From CAVPCY01 sp963770765 (lineage in GTDB: Bacteria > Actinomycetota > Coriobacteriia > Anaerosomatales > PHET01): DNA of 64,000 nt. The position numbers and the translations under genes are program-made. This document shows, in pieces, positions 18,415 through 27,187 of the stretch. The stretch is from positions 5,302 through 69,301 of the forward strand of contig CAVYQS010000004.1 in assembly GCA_963770765.1 (NCBI GenBank). Direction: 5' to 3'. The first letter of the stretch is position 1. Every line of letters begins with the position of its first letter. The notes below the pieces were generated by a model. It ran no database searches. It had not been told where the DNA came from and saw only the letters and a program-made list of their open reading frames with translations.

Positions 18415-19332
18415 TCAGGGGCCTTTGGCCCGCCCCGGCGGCCCTCCTGTCAGCTTCCTCAGAAGGTACGTCGGCACAGGGACATCCAAGAGTCCAGCCT
18501 TGCGTTTCGACCTCAGTTCTCGGAACCTGCGAAAGGGTCGAAGCACGATGGTGACCGCTTTGGGTTCGCCATATACTGTGCGTGTTTGAATCACGTTCCG
18601 GTTCCGGAAGTACTCCGGGTACCGCTGCCACTGGCCCGCTGTTGTGTCCATGTGTCGGACCTTCAGATCCTCGACGTATCCCATCTGGTACCCGCGAGTG
18701 AGCCTCAAGTGTATTGAGAATGCGACATCGGTGTCGTCGTGCAGCGTTCTACCCTTCATCAGGAACCCGTCGTACGCGTCGGCGGGTGTCATGATGCACA
18801 GTCCCCCCACATGTTTGGCCAGTCCGATGCGGTGGCCGCCAGCAGTGACGTAGCGCTCGCGAGGGTAGCCGCCGTCAAGCCAGCTTCCAAGACCCTCGAC
18901 AAGCGGACTTACTGCGATGGCACCGGAGAACGCCTCAGACACCTGCAGGAGCACCGCAAGCCAGTCACTCTCGAGGAACTCGCAGTCGTTGTCCACCTTC
19001 ACGATGTAGTCGTAGCCACCACCGATCATGGCTAGAGCTCGTCGGCTGCCTACATCGATTCCCAGGTTGGTGGGGCTGAGTTCGACCCCGGCGAAGCACG
19101 GAGCATTCTCCATCAGGTACGCAGCCGTTCCATCGGTCGATCCGTTGTCGACAACATAGTGGTCGAACGGCACAGCGGTGTGACGTCGGATCGAGTCAAC
19201 CATCCGCCGTGTGTACTCGATTCGTTCCATGGTGAGCGTGTATACGGCGACCCGGGGAAAGGATCCGCCCCCCGCCCGACCCAGCGAGTCCCTGTACCCT
19301 TCGTCAGGGTCAGTGGAGGGGGCGCACACCAT
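18415..19332 (-). CDS. glycosyltransferase family 2
   Basis: 305 residues of GT-A type: RVAVYTLTMERIEYTRRMV, HYVVDNGSTDGT, LSPTNLGIDVGSRRAL and the metal-binding DYIVKVDNDCEF. The ATG shares one base with the stop of the acetyltransferase gene (TGATG). After the TGA the same frame stays open for another 30 codons to 18322 and encodes a basic peptide (GLGFVMRYQRFKR). The stop could therefore be an error, or the tail could be chance. The donor sugar is unknown. Confidence 0.85.
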   Translation of the reverse strand: MVCAPSTDPDEGYRDSLGRAGGGSFPRVAVYTLTMERIEYTRRMVDSIRRHTAVPFDHYVVDNGSTDGTAAYLMENAPCFAGVELSPTNLGIDVGSRRALAMIGGGYDYIVKVDNDCEFLESDWLAVLLQVSEAFSGAIAVSPLVEGLGSWLDGGYPRERYVTAGGHRIGLAKHVGGLCIMTPADAYDGFLMKGRTLHDDTDVAFSIHLRLTRGYQMGYVEDLKVRHMDTTAGQWQRYPEYFRNRNVIQTRTVYGEPKAVTIVLRPFRRFRELRSKRKAGLLDVPVPTYLLRKLTGGPPGRAKGP

Positions 19333-20089
19333 CAGCTGTCGGAACTTGCTGCTGGAGAGACAGGGCCAACGTCAGAGCATGACGGGACCGACGCCCCCAG
19401 CGTGACCTCACGTTGCCACGCAGGGCCCGCTTGAATCCCGACGCCCACTCCATAGGGGTGGTCCATCAGACCCGAAGAACAGGTCAACTCCGCTACGGTC
19501 GAGACTATGCGTGCGGGGTTCCCGACAACCACAGCGCCCATCGGCACATCCCGAGTGACCACCGAACCCGCCCCGACAAGCGCCTCGCGCCCGATCACCA
19601 CGCCCGGCAGAATCGTCGCGTTGGACCCGATCCGAGCGCCCTGCTTCACTACCGCGCCCCCCACGCACTCCTCATATCGTGGGCACGGCGGATGGGGGTC
19701 ATCGGCAAACACCACGTTGGGCGCGATGAACACGTCGTCTTCGACGGTCACCAGCTCGAGGAAGCATCCCGTGTGGATGCGCACACGGTCCCGATCCGGT
19801 TGCCAGCCTCGAGCACAGCGTTGGTGCCGATCGACACGTCATCGCCGATGACGTTGTCTTCTCGGATCAGAGACGCCGTGCCCGCTCTGAAACCGATCAC
19901 CGATGTAGACCCTGCGTAGATCGTCGTGAAGGAGCGGACGGTCCCGGCCGACCCGATGACCAGTTGAAGCTCGCCTGTCTCACATCCGCGGGGCACCTTG
20001 CCGAGGACGCAGAACGGCTCGGCCACCGTGCCTTCGCCAAGAATGACGCCCGGGTAGGTCGTCTGCGAGTCAGGTGTCGTTGGCGGCAC
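19332..20089 (-). pseudogene. left-handed beta-helix (hexapeptide) sugar N-acetyltransferase, one-base frameshift
   Basis: GTG 20089 lies behind a strong AGGAGG site, 14 bp after the dehydrogenase stop. The protein is built of hexapeptide repeats (VIGDDVSIGTNAVL, then VFIAPNVVFADD, ARIGSNATILPGVVIG, VGAGSVVT). The frame breaks near 19790, where GGG should be GGGG; restoring one base gives 253 codons. The GAGSVVTRDVP and GNPARIV ending is typical of WbbJ/WlbB-type acetyltransferases. With the Gfo-type dehydrogenase and DegT aminotransferase it fits step three of UDP-2,3-diacetamido-uronic acid synthesis. The break is probably a homopolymer error. Confidence 0.75.
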
Positions 20090-20103
20090 GTAGCCCCGCC
20101 CTC

Positions 20104-21210
20104 CTAGATCGCAGGACGCAGGACGGGGCCCGAACCTGAAGCGACAAGCGGCGTGCCCTCGAGCCCGGGAATCGGCGATTGCACAGCATCCGCGTGGAAA
20201 CTCACCATCTGGCCATTCGCGCGCATCGACTCCTCGGCCCGCTCCAACGTGCTCACGACGCGAAGGCCGCTCGCTCCGTCGGTCTTCGGGCTGCTGCCGG
20301 TCCTGACGCTGTCCACGAAGTGCTTCGCCTCCACGTACAGCGGCTCGCACGCGTCGAGATGCGGCGACACGATGTCGCCGGTCCGATAGGACATCTGGAA
20401 CTCGCCGAACGAGCCGGGGTCCATGACGTTCACGCCGTGGTCGTAGAGCTTGACCTTCTCGACGCTCTCGGTGTCATCGTAGACGAGCATCTTCTTGCTC
20501 CCGACGACGAGCGTCCTGCGCAGCTTGACGGGTGAGAGCCAGGAGAGCTGCACCTCGGCCACCGCCCCGCTCGGGAAACGAAGCGTCACGAATGCGACGT
20601 CCGGGATCTTGCAGTTCACGCAGCCGCGGCCCACGGCCGAGACGTGCTCGGGCTCCTCGCCAAGCCAATCGAAGAGGATCGAGAAGTCATGGGGCGCCAG
20701 ATCCCAGATCACACTGACGTCCTTCTGATGCAGCCCGAGGTTGATCCGACTCGAGGCCACGTAGTAGATGTCTCCGAGTTCACCCGAGTCGATGAGGTTC
20801 TTGATGGCCACGACGGGAGCGCTGAACTCGAAGGTATGTCCCACCATCAGCGTGACACCGCGGGACTCGGCAGCCGCGATCAACGCGCGCGCCTCGAGAA
20901 TGCTCGCCGTCATCGGCTTCTCGACGAACACGTGCTTGTCGGCCTCTATGGCTGCGAGGGCCAACCGAAAGTGGGTGGAGATGGGAGTGGCGATCAGCAC
21001 GCAATCGACCTCGGGGTCGCGGAGCACGTCGCTGTAGTCCTCCGTGACCGTCACCGAGGGATACCGCATCTTGGCTCGCCCGAGCTTGTTGGCGTCCTGA
21101 TCGCAGACCCACTTGACGGTCACGCCGGGAAGCTCCATGTAGTTGCGCAGCAGGTTGGGTCCCCAATAGCCGTATCCCACGAGCGCCACGACCAGGTTGT
21201 CTCGGCTCAT
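20104..21210 (-). CDS. Gfo/Idh/MocA-family sugar dehydrogenase (WlbA/WbpB-like)
   Basis: About 368 residues. The Rossmann domain begins VVALVGYGYWGPNLLRNY, and HVFVEKPMT supplies the conserved EKP motif (catalytic Lys region). The C-terminal half has the usual open beta-sheet domain (VIWDLAPHDFSILFDWLG). ATG 21210 is preferred: it is coupled to the preceding stop (TGATG) and follows AAAAGGGG. The long upstream extension of the open frame overlaps the sugar transferase gene. In the WlbA/WbpB role it would oxidise C3 of UDP-GlcNAcA with NAD before transamination. Family members vary in substrate, so the exact sugar is an inference from the gene set. Confidence 0.85.
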   Translation of the reverse strand: MSRDNLVVALVGYGYWGPNLLRNYMELPGVTVKWVCDQDANKLGRAKMRYPSVTVTEDYSDVLRDPEVDCVLIATPISTHFRLALAAIEADKHVFVEKPMTASILEARALIAAAESRGVTLMVGHTFEFSAPVVAIKNLIDSGELGDIYYVASSRINLGLHQKDVSVIWDLAPHDFSILFDWLGEEPEHVSAVGRGCVNCKIPDVAFVTLRFPSGAVAEVQLSWLSPVKLRRTLVVGSKKMLVYDDTESVEKVKLYDHGVNVMDPGSFGEFQMSYRTGDIVSPHLDACEPLYVEAKHFVDSVRTGSSPKTDGASGLRVVSTLERAEESMRANGQMVSFHADAVQSPIPGLEGTPLVASGSGPVLRPAI

Positions 21211-21950
21211 CACCATGCCCCTTTTCTTCCGAGCACCACCGGAACGGTGCGCGCGAGGATCTTCATGTCCAGTCCGAGCGTCCACGTCTCGATGTAGCGG
21301 ATGTCCAGCTCGACCATCTCTTCGAACGTCGTCTCGCAGCGGCCGCTCACCTGCCACAGGCCCGTGACTCCGGGCACGCACTCAAGCCGACGACGGGCGC
21401 GGTCGGAGTACAGCTCCACCTCGTAGCGAAGCGGCGGACGCGGACCCACGAGCGACATGTCGCCGGCGAGGATGTTGATCAGCTGCGGCAACTCGTCGAG
21501 GCTCGTCCGCCGCAAGATGCGACCGAACCGCGTGACCCGCGGGTCGTTCTCGATCTTGAACGAGCCGGTGTCTCCCTTGAGCTCGCTCGACCCGTTCGTG
21601 ATGAGCTGACGAACGTAGTTCTTGTGCGCCGACGGATCGTTACCGTCGACCATCGTGCGGAACTTGTAGAACGTGAACGGTCTGCCGTCCTTGCCAAGAC
21701 GCTCCTGTCGGAACAGCGCCGGACCCGGAGACCCGAACCAGACGATCAGCCCGATGAGCAGCAGCACCGGTGAAAGCACCACGAGAAGCACCGCCGCGAC
21801 GATCACGTCGATCATCCGCTTCGCGACGAGTGCGGCGCTGCGAGTGCCCGACGCCACCTGACCCGCGACTTCAGGCCGGGCGACCATCACCCGAGGGCTC
21901 ACCGAGGCGGCGCCCGCCATTCCAGCGCGTTCACCATCGAACTCAGTCAC
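21210..21950 (-). CDS. initiating phosphoglycosyl transferase (bacterial sugar transferase)
   Basis: 246 residues. A hydrophobic segment near residues 46-72 (MIDVIVAAVLLVVLSPVLLL) precedes the catalytic core. The core has GPALFRQERLGKDG, FTFYKFRTM, RRTSLDELPQL and MSLVGPRPP, all classic monotopic PglC/WcaJ-type motifs. It transfers a sugar phosphate to undecaprenyl phosphate and so starts each repeat unit. Its GTG start overlaps the end of the aminotransferase gene (GTGACTGA), and its stop overlaps the dehydrogenase start. Confidence 0.92.
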   Translation of the reverse strand: MTEFDGERAGMAGAASVSPRVMVARPEVAGQVASGTRSAALVAKRMIDVIVAAVLLVVLSPVLLLIGLIVWFGSPGPALFRQERLGKDGRPFTFYKFRTMVDGNDPSAHKNYVRQLITNGSSELKGDTGSFKIENDPRVTRFGRILRRTSLDELPQLINILAGDMSLVGPRPPLRYEVELYSDRARRRLECVPGVTGLWQVSGRCETTFEEMVELDIRYIETWTLGLDMKILARTVPVVLGRKGAW

Positions 21951-23083
21951 GGGTCACCTCCGCAACTGCCTCGCTGACGCGCGCGACCTCGTCGTAGTCG
22001 ATGTAGGGATACATGGGGAGCGAGACGATGGATGCGGCAGCCCGCTCGGCCACGGGGAAGTCGCCTGGTGCGTGCCCCAGATGCTCGAAGGCCGGCTCGA
22101 GATGCAGCGGCACGGCGTAGTGGATGCCGGTCTGGATACCGAGCTGGCCGAGTTCCTCGCGCACGCGGTCGCGGTTGTTGACTCTGATCACGTAGAGGTG
22201 GAAGACGTGGCTCACGCCCGGGTTGCGCACGGGCAAGAATCACGTTGGCTTCGGCGAGCATGTCGTCGTAGAGCCCGGCAGCGCGGACTCTGAGCGCGTT
22301 CCATTCGTCGAGATAGGGCAGCTTGGCGGTGAGGAACGCCGCCTGAAGCGAATGGAGCCGCGTGCAGTACCCGGGCTCGACGTGCAGCCGCGAAGCGTCC
22401 TCACCGTGGTTTCGGAGCAGGCGCACCCGGGCTGCGACCTCGTCGTCATCGGTGGTGACGATCCCGCCATCACCGAGGGCGCCGAGGTTCTTGCTGGGAT
22501 AGAAGCTGAAGCATCCGGCGTCGCCGATGCCTCCTGAGCGGAATCCCGCACAGCGTGCGCCGTGGGACTGGCATGCGTCCTCGATCACCTTGATGCCCTT
22601 GTCGCGGGCGAACTCGGTGAGCCTCATCATGTTCACCGGCTGTCCGTACAGGTGCACCGGGATGATCGCCCGCGTGTTGGGGCTCACGGCAGCTTCCACC
22701 GCGTCGAGATCCATGAGCAGCGAGTCTTCGTCGACGTCGACGAAGACCGGCCGGGCGCCCGCCATCATGATCGCCTCGGCCGTCGCGGCGAACGTGTTCG
22801 CGGCGGTGATGACCTCGTCTCCGACACCGACTCCGCACGCCCGCAAAGCGAGATGCAGCGCGTCGGTGCCCGAACCCACACCCACAGCGTGCTTCACCCC
22901 GATGTATGCCGCGAAGTCGCTTTCGAATCGCTCGAGCACCGGGCCCATGGTGTACGCGGTATCGCCGACCACACTGAAGAACGCCGCTTCAAGCGAGTTC
23001 CCCATCGCCTGCTGAAGCCGCTGCAGATTCACGAACGGAATGGTTCGGAATGCACCCTGCGCCGCGCCTGGCCGTACAGCCAT
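21943..23083 (-). pseudogene. DegT/DnrJ/EryC1 aminotransferase (WlbC/WbpE-like), one-base frameshift
   Basis: The protein starts near 23083 (GTG 23086 also possible) behind GGGAGG. It has GSGTDALHLAL, IEDACQSHGA and FYPSKNLGALGDGG with the PLP-binding Lys. Near 22236 one extra base shifts the frame after MLAEANVI. The next frame continues LPVRNPGVSHVFHLYVIRV through YPYIDYDE to a TGA at 21943. Removing one base gives exactly 380 codons. It is the first gene of the operon and would transaminate the 3-keto sugar made by the dehydrogenase two genes on. A sequencing indel is likely because both halves are well conserved. Confidence 0.8.
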
Positions 23084-23086
23084 CAC

Positions 23087-23364
23087 TCCGCCACCTCCCG
23101 GCGGTGCGGCTCAGTCCCCCCTCAAGGCGACGTCGCCCTCTCGGATGCGATCAGCGGGAGAGTCCCCCCGTCGCACTTGCGTGGCAAGAGAGAGCGATGC
23201 GTCGAGAAACCGTCACGACAGACGGCGACAGCGTGAGCCCCCCAGCCGCCTTCGACACTACCCCAGCAAGCTGAGAAGGGAATGCCTGAGCAGGGCAAAC
23301 GGTACCGGGGGATGAGCAGATTCGACCAGAAGGATGATGGTAGGACGACACTCGGGTGAGAGCC
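23087..23364. other. intergenic region, putative promoter of the exopolysaccharide operon
   Basis: This lies between the 3' end of gatA and the 5' end of the aminotransferase gene, both on the minus strand, so it should contain the operon promoter and possibly a gatA terminator. I see no protein gene and no clear intrinsic terminator. It contains the 16-mer at 23289-23304 shared with position 1888. Confidence 0.4.
23289..23304. repeat. 16-mer shared with 1888-1903
   Basis: AGCAGGGCAAACGGTA, 15 of 16 identical to the copy at 1888-1903. It lies about 205 bp upstream of the first gene of the exopolysaccharide operon, with the reverse complement reading toward that gene. Confidence 0.4.
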
Positions 23365-24894
23365 TCACTCCGACCGGCGCGATGCAGGCCCTACCCCACC
23401 AACGCCTTGACCGCTGTGGGCGTCGATGTCGAAGCCGACCTCTTGCTCGAGAGCCCGAGCCGCGCGCAGCACCGTCGCTTCCGAGAAGTGCGTGCCGATG
23501 AGCTGCAGCCCCACGGGCAAGCCGGTGTCTGCACCCAGTCCGACCGGGATCGACACTCCGACGTTGCCCGCGAGATTCACCGGGATCGTGAAGACGTCCG
23601 ACAGGTACATCGACAGCGGGTCGGCCGCCTTCTCGCCGATCTTGAACGCGGTCGTGGGCGACGTCGGCGTCAGCAGCACGTCGTACTCGGCGAACACGCG
23701 CTCGAAATCGCGGATGATGATCGTGCGCGCCTTCTGCGCCTGTCCGTAGTACGCGTCGTAGTAGCCGGCCGACAGCGCGTAGGTCCCCAGCATGATGCGG
23801 CGGATCGACTCGGGGCCGAAACCCTCGGCGCGCGAGCGCATGTAGAGGTCTAAGACGTCCTCCGCATCGGCGACACGGTGGCCGTAGCGAATGCCGTCGA
23901 AGCGCGCAAGGTTCGAGCTCGCCTCGGCAGGCCCGATGATGTAATACGCAGACAGCCCGTGTTGCGCGGCCGGCAGGTCGACTTCGCCCACCTCGGCGCC
24001 GAGCGACGCGTACTTCTCGGCAGCAGCGAGCGTGGCGGCCTTCACCTCGGCCGAGACGCCCTCCATCTCGAGCATGTCGCGCACGATCGCGATGCGCATG
24101 CCCTTGACGCCGTCCTCGAGCCCCACGGTGAAGTCCTCGGAGGGACGATCGAGACTCGTCGCGTCCATCGGGTCCTTGCCGCAGATCGCGTTGAGCGACA
24201 GCGCGCACTCCTCGACGGTCTTGGTGAACGGCCCGATCTGGTCGAGCGAGCTCGCGAACGCCACGATCCCGTAGCGTGACACGCGACCATAGGTGGGCTT
24301 CATCGCGACGACGCCGCACAGTGATCCCGGCTGGCGGATCGAGCCGCCCGTGTCGGAGCCCAACGTCATCGACACCATGCCGGCGCTGACCGCCGCGGCG
24401 GAGCCGCCGGACGAGCCGCCCGGAACCCGCTCGAGGTCCCACGGGTTGTGGGTGGGACCGAACGCCGAGTTCTCGGTGGACGACCCGAAGGCGAACTCGT
24501 CCATGTTGAGCTTGCCGATGGGCACGACGCCGGCCTCGATCATCTTCGAAACGGCAGTGCAGTCGTAGACGCTCTGGTAGTCCTCGAGAATCCGAGACGA
24601 ACACGTGGTGCGCGTGCCGATCAGGTTCATGTTGTCCTTGAACGCGACGGGCACGCCCGCGAGCGGCGGAAGCTCGAGCGGACCGGCACCGCTGCGGACC
24701 ATGTCGTCGACGCGGTCGGCGGCCGCGAAGGCGAGGTCAGGGGTGACCTGGTTGAACGCGTGGACCGCTCCGTCGAGAGCCTCGATGCGCGCGAGGGCGC
24801 CCTCCGCGGCCTCGCGGGCGCTGAAGTCGCCTTCGATGATGCCGGCACGGACCTCGGGAGCGGTCAGTGATGACAGGTCGACGCGATCCGTCAT
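23365..24894 (-). CDS. gatA: Asp-tRNA(Asn)/Glu-tRNA(Gln) amidotransferase subunit A
   Basis: 509 residues of the amidase-signature family. The catalytic triad is visible: Lys in VAFKDNMN (near residue 78), the Ser in GGSSGGSAAAV, and the nucleophile Ser in SDTGGSIRQPGSLCG. The start ATG overlaps the gatC stop (ATGA). It hydrolyses glutamine and passes ammonia to GatB, which is not in this window, so gatB must lie elsewhere. The indirect route for Gln-tRNA and/or Asn-tRNA is therefore expected in this organism. Confidence 0.95.
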   Translation of the reverse strand: MTDRVDLSSLTAPEVRAGIIEGDFSAREAAEGALARIEALDGAVHAFNQVTPDLAFAAADRVDDMVRSGAGPLELPPLAGVPVAFKDNMNLIGTRTTCSSRILEDYQSVYDCTAVSKMIEAGVVPIGKLNMDEFAFGSSTENSAFGPTHNPWDLERVPGGSSGGSAAAVSAGMVSMTLGSDTGGSIRQPGSLCGVVAMKPTYGRVSRYGIVAFASSLDQIGPFTKTVEECALSLNAICGKDPMDATSLDRPSEDFTVGLEDGVKGMRIAIVRDMLEMEGVSAEVKAATLAAAEKYASLGAEVGEVDLPAAQHGLSAYYIIGPAEASSNLARFDGIRYGHRVADAEDVLDLYMRSRAEGFGPESIRRIMLGTYALSAGYYDAYYGQAQKARTIIIRDFERVFAEYDVLLTPTSPTTAFKIGEKAADPLSMYLSDVFTIPVNLAGNVGVSIPVGLGADTGLPVGLQLIGTHFSEATVLRAARALEQEVGFDIDAHSGQGVGGVGPASRRSE

Positions 24895-25193
24895 GACGCA
24901 TCACCGCCGCCCACGATGCGCGGGATCAAGAACGCGCCGTCCTCGGACTCAGGTGCGTTGAGCAGCGCCATCTCGCGCGACAGTCCCTGACGCGGGACGT
25001 CGGGCCGGGTCGAGTTCACCACCGGGATCGCGTGGGCGGTCGGCTCCACGCCCTCGAGATCGAGCTGCTGGATCGTGTCGATGTGTCCCAGTATCGAGTT
25101 GAGCTCCCCACGCAACGTCTCAACCTGCTCGTCGGTGAGCGCGAGACGCGCGAGCATCGCCACGTGGCGGACTTCTGACTCGGAAAGCGCCAT
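24891..25193 (-). CDS. gatC: Asp-tRNA(Asn)/Glu-tRNA(Gln) amidotransferase subunit C
   Basis: 100 residues with the GatC pattern: a start with LSESEVRHVAMLARLALTDEQ, the middle LNSILGHIDTIQQLDLEGVEPTA-type helix pair (split here for length), and an Arg-Asp-Val-Pro stretch near the end. GatC is the small belt that holds GatA and GatB together. It overlaps gatA by four bases. There are 126 bp of non-coding DNA before the upstream gene, where the gatCA promoter should sit. Confidence 0.93.
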   Translation of the reverse strand: MALSESEVRHVAMLARLALTDEQVETLRGELNSILGHIDTIQQLDLEGVEPTAHAIPVVNSTRPDVPRQGLSREMALLNAPESEDGAFLIPRIVGGGDAS

Positions 25194-25319
25194 GTCTTCT
25201 CGGCGTCCTCTCGAACTAGGTGAGTGCGAACTCCCGCGTCGCTCGGGTGATGCGGGATTTGACGCGTCACATCATACCCGAGCACGCGGCGCGCATCAGA
25301 GTCGGCGGCGGAACCCTCC

Positions 25320-26414
25320 TCAGCCCGCGAGCCAGAAGGCGGCCGCGACCACGACGGCGTTGTACAGCGCGTGCAACGCGATGGAGGGCCACAGGGAGTC
25401 ACGCGTCCACGCGAGCCATCCCAAGGCGGTGCCCAGCACGACAGTGGGCACCAGTGCCCATGCGGTCGCGTGGCTGAGCGCAAAGACCGTCGCTGAGCCG
25501 ACGACCGCAGGCCACATACCCCACTTGCGGCCCATCACCCGCAGCAGTATGCCGCGGTACACGAGCTCTTCGACGACCGGTGCCGCGACCACGACCATCA
25601 CGACCGAGAGTGCCAGACCGGCTCCCCCGGCGCCGAACACGCCGGTCAGGTCGGCGCGCACGGGCGGGGTCCACCCGATCAGACGCGCGAAGGCACTCCA
25701 TAGCAGCGCCGCGGCGCGAGTGGCGACGAAGAGCACCACGACGAGCGCGACCGACGTCAACCGATGGCCCCACGAACGTCCCAGCCGGCCGAGCCCGAAG
25801 GCCTGGACGATCGTCATGTCGTGCCGGCTCGCCAGGTACGCGAGCGCCGCGAGCTGCACCGAATAGAACCCTCCGAGGACGATCGCCCGGGCGACCACCT
25901 GACCCGCCGCCGGCATGACCTCGACAGCCGACGACCCCAAGACCGCCTGTTTCGCGATCAGGCTGACGGCAAGGACCGCAAGGATCGTCACGGCATCGGC
26001 GACGGTCCACAGCGCGGTACCATCCGCCCGGGTCGCGGCTTCGATCGCAGCGCTGGACTCGACGACCTTGGCCTGACGTAACGTGCTCTTCTGAGCCGCG
26101 GCCTTCTGCTTCTCGGCGTCGTGCGCGGATCTGCGCAGCGCCTTGGCCTCGGCGCGCGATCCGACCACCACCGTGGGCACATCGCCGCTCGTGATCGACG
26201 ATGCCGCGGTGGGCCGAGTCGGGATCACGCGCCGGGAGATCGCTCCGGTCTGGCAGACATCCGCGCACGCCATGCACTCGAGGCATGCGGACGAGTCGAT
26301 GTGGACGTAGCCGCTCGTGACGCGCACGAGCGCCTTGGGGCATGCGCGGATGCAGCGGCCGCAGCGGTTGCAGCGTTCGGGCCTCACAGCCAGCCGCGAG
26401 AGTGCGGCGCTCAC
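25320..26414 (-). CDS. fusion of 2[4Fe-4S] ferredoxin domain with CPBP (CAAX-like) membrane protease
   Basis: 364 residues. The N-terminus (about 12-55) has two clusters, CNRCGRCIRACP and CLECMACADVC, with the Cys spacing of bacterial 2[4Fe-4S] ferredoxins. A charged linker follows, then a membrane domain with CPBP/Abi motifs: VVEELVYRG (the Glu-Glu-x3-Arg site), FALSHATA and SIALHALYN. GTG 26414 overlaps the stop of the preceding CPBP gene (GTGA) and decides the start. CPBP proteins are intramembrane metalloproteases or their inactive relatives. Joining one to a ferredoxin is unusual and suggests redox input or an unknown electron-transfer role. Confidence 0.85.
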   Translation of the reverse strand: MSAALSRLAVRPERCNRCGRCIRACPKALVRVTSGYVHIDSSACLECMACADVCQTGAISRRVIPTRPTAASSITSGDVPTVVVGSRAEAKALRRSAHDAEKQKAAAQKSTLRQAKVVESSAAIEAATRADGTALWTVADAVTILAVLAVSLIAKQAVLGSSAVEVMPAAGQVVARAIVLGGFYSVQLAALAYLASRHDMTIVQAFGLGRLGRSWGHRLTSVALVVVLFVATRAAALLWSAFARLIGWTPPVRADLTGVFGAGGAGLALSVVMVVVAAPVVEELVYRGILLRVMGRKWGMWPAVVGSATVFALSHATAWALVPTVVLGTALGWLAWTRDSLWPSIALHALYNAVVVAAAFWLAG

Positions 26415-27187
26415 AGCAACCCCATCGCCTTCGCGGCATAGAGCGCCGCCAGACCCGTCGCGTTGAACAGGACATGGGCGACGATGCACACCCACAGCGA
26501 GCCCGTGCGCACGAACAGGACGCCGAGCGCCAGGGCGAAGACGAAGATCGGCACGATCGCGTAGGGCGTCACGTGCATGAGTGCGAACAACGCCGACGAC
26601 CCGACCACGGCCACCCGCACCCCCCAGTGGCGGTCGAGCGAGGGCAGCAGCACGCCGCGGAACACGATCTCCTCGGCGATCGGGGCCAGTACCACCACGA
26701 CCAGCACGGTCATCGCCACGCCCACGGGTCCGGGCGAGAACAGCTGCGTGGGGTCGACGTCGGACCCCGCAAGCTCGATGTCGAGTGCGGTGAGGATCCC
26801 GTCCCACACGGCGGCCGCCCCCCTGCCGATCACCGTGGCGAGGAACGCGCCGCCCAGCAGGGTGCCGACGGCGACAGGCTTCGCCCCGACCGCCGCCCAG
26901 AACGGAGTCCCCTCAGCGCGCGCGAGAAGCCATGTCACGCCGATCACCGTGCCATACACCGCCGTGAGCAGCACCGCCGAGAGCGCCGCCATCTCGTCGC
27001 GACCTACTCCCGCGTGCGTCGCAGCGGCGATGACGACGCCGGATCCGGCAACGAGCGCGAGCAACAACCCGACCAGGCCCGCGGCCACCCACAGGCTCCA
27101 GCTCTCGGGCGCCGCGCCCTGAGCTGCCCCTGACTCGCCGTCGGGCGCCTGGAGCGGAAGGGGTGGGGTTGCCGCCTCGCCGCTCAT
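26411..27187 (-). CDS. CPBP family intramembrane glutamic endopeptidase
   Basis: 258 residues with about seven membrane segments. The CPBP motifs are IAEEIVFRGVLL (Glu-Glu-x3-Arg), FALMHVTP and IVAHVLFNATG. The start overlaps the ligA stop (ATGA) and the stop overlaps the ferredoxin-CPBP start, so the three genes are translationally coupled. A soluble Pro/Ala-rich N-terminus of about 30 residues precedes the first helix. The family includes prenyl-protein proteases and bacteriocin-immunity proteins; no specific substrate can be assigned here. Confidence 0.85.
   Translation of the reverse strand: MSGEAATPPLPLQAPDGESGAAQGAAPESWSLWVAAGLVGLLLALVAGSGVVIAAATHAGVGRDEMAALSAVLLTAVYGTVIGVTWLLARAEGTPFWAAVGAKPVAVGTLLGGAFLATVIGRGAAAVWDGILTALDIELAGSDVDPTQLFSPGPVGVAMTVLVVVVLAPIAEEIVFRGVLLPSLDRHWGVRVAVVGSSALFALMHVTPYAIVPIFVFALALGVLFVRTGSLWVCIVAHVLFNATGLAALYAAKAMGLL

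Noticed and set aside
23289..23340. Possible cyclic di-GMP (GEMM-like) riboswitch because of AGGGCAAAC
   Set aside because: Only the short GGGCAAAC part matches; the conserved second helix and the GGTAGCGGGGTTACC-like part are missing, and the strand is opposite to the downstream genes.
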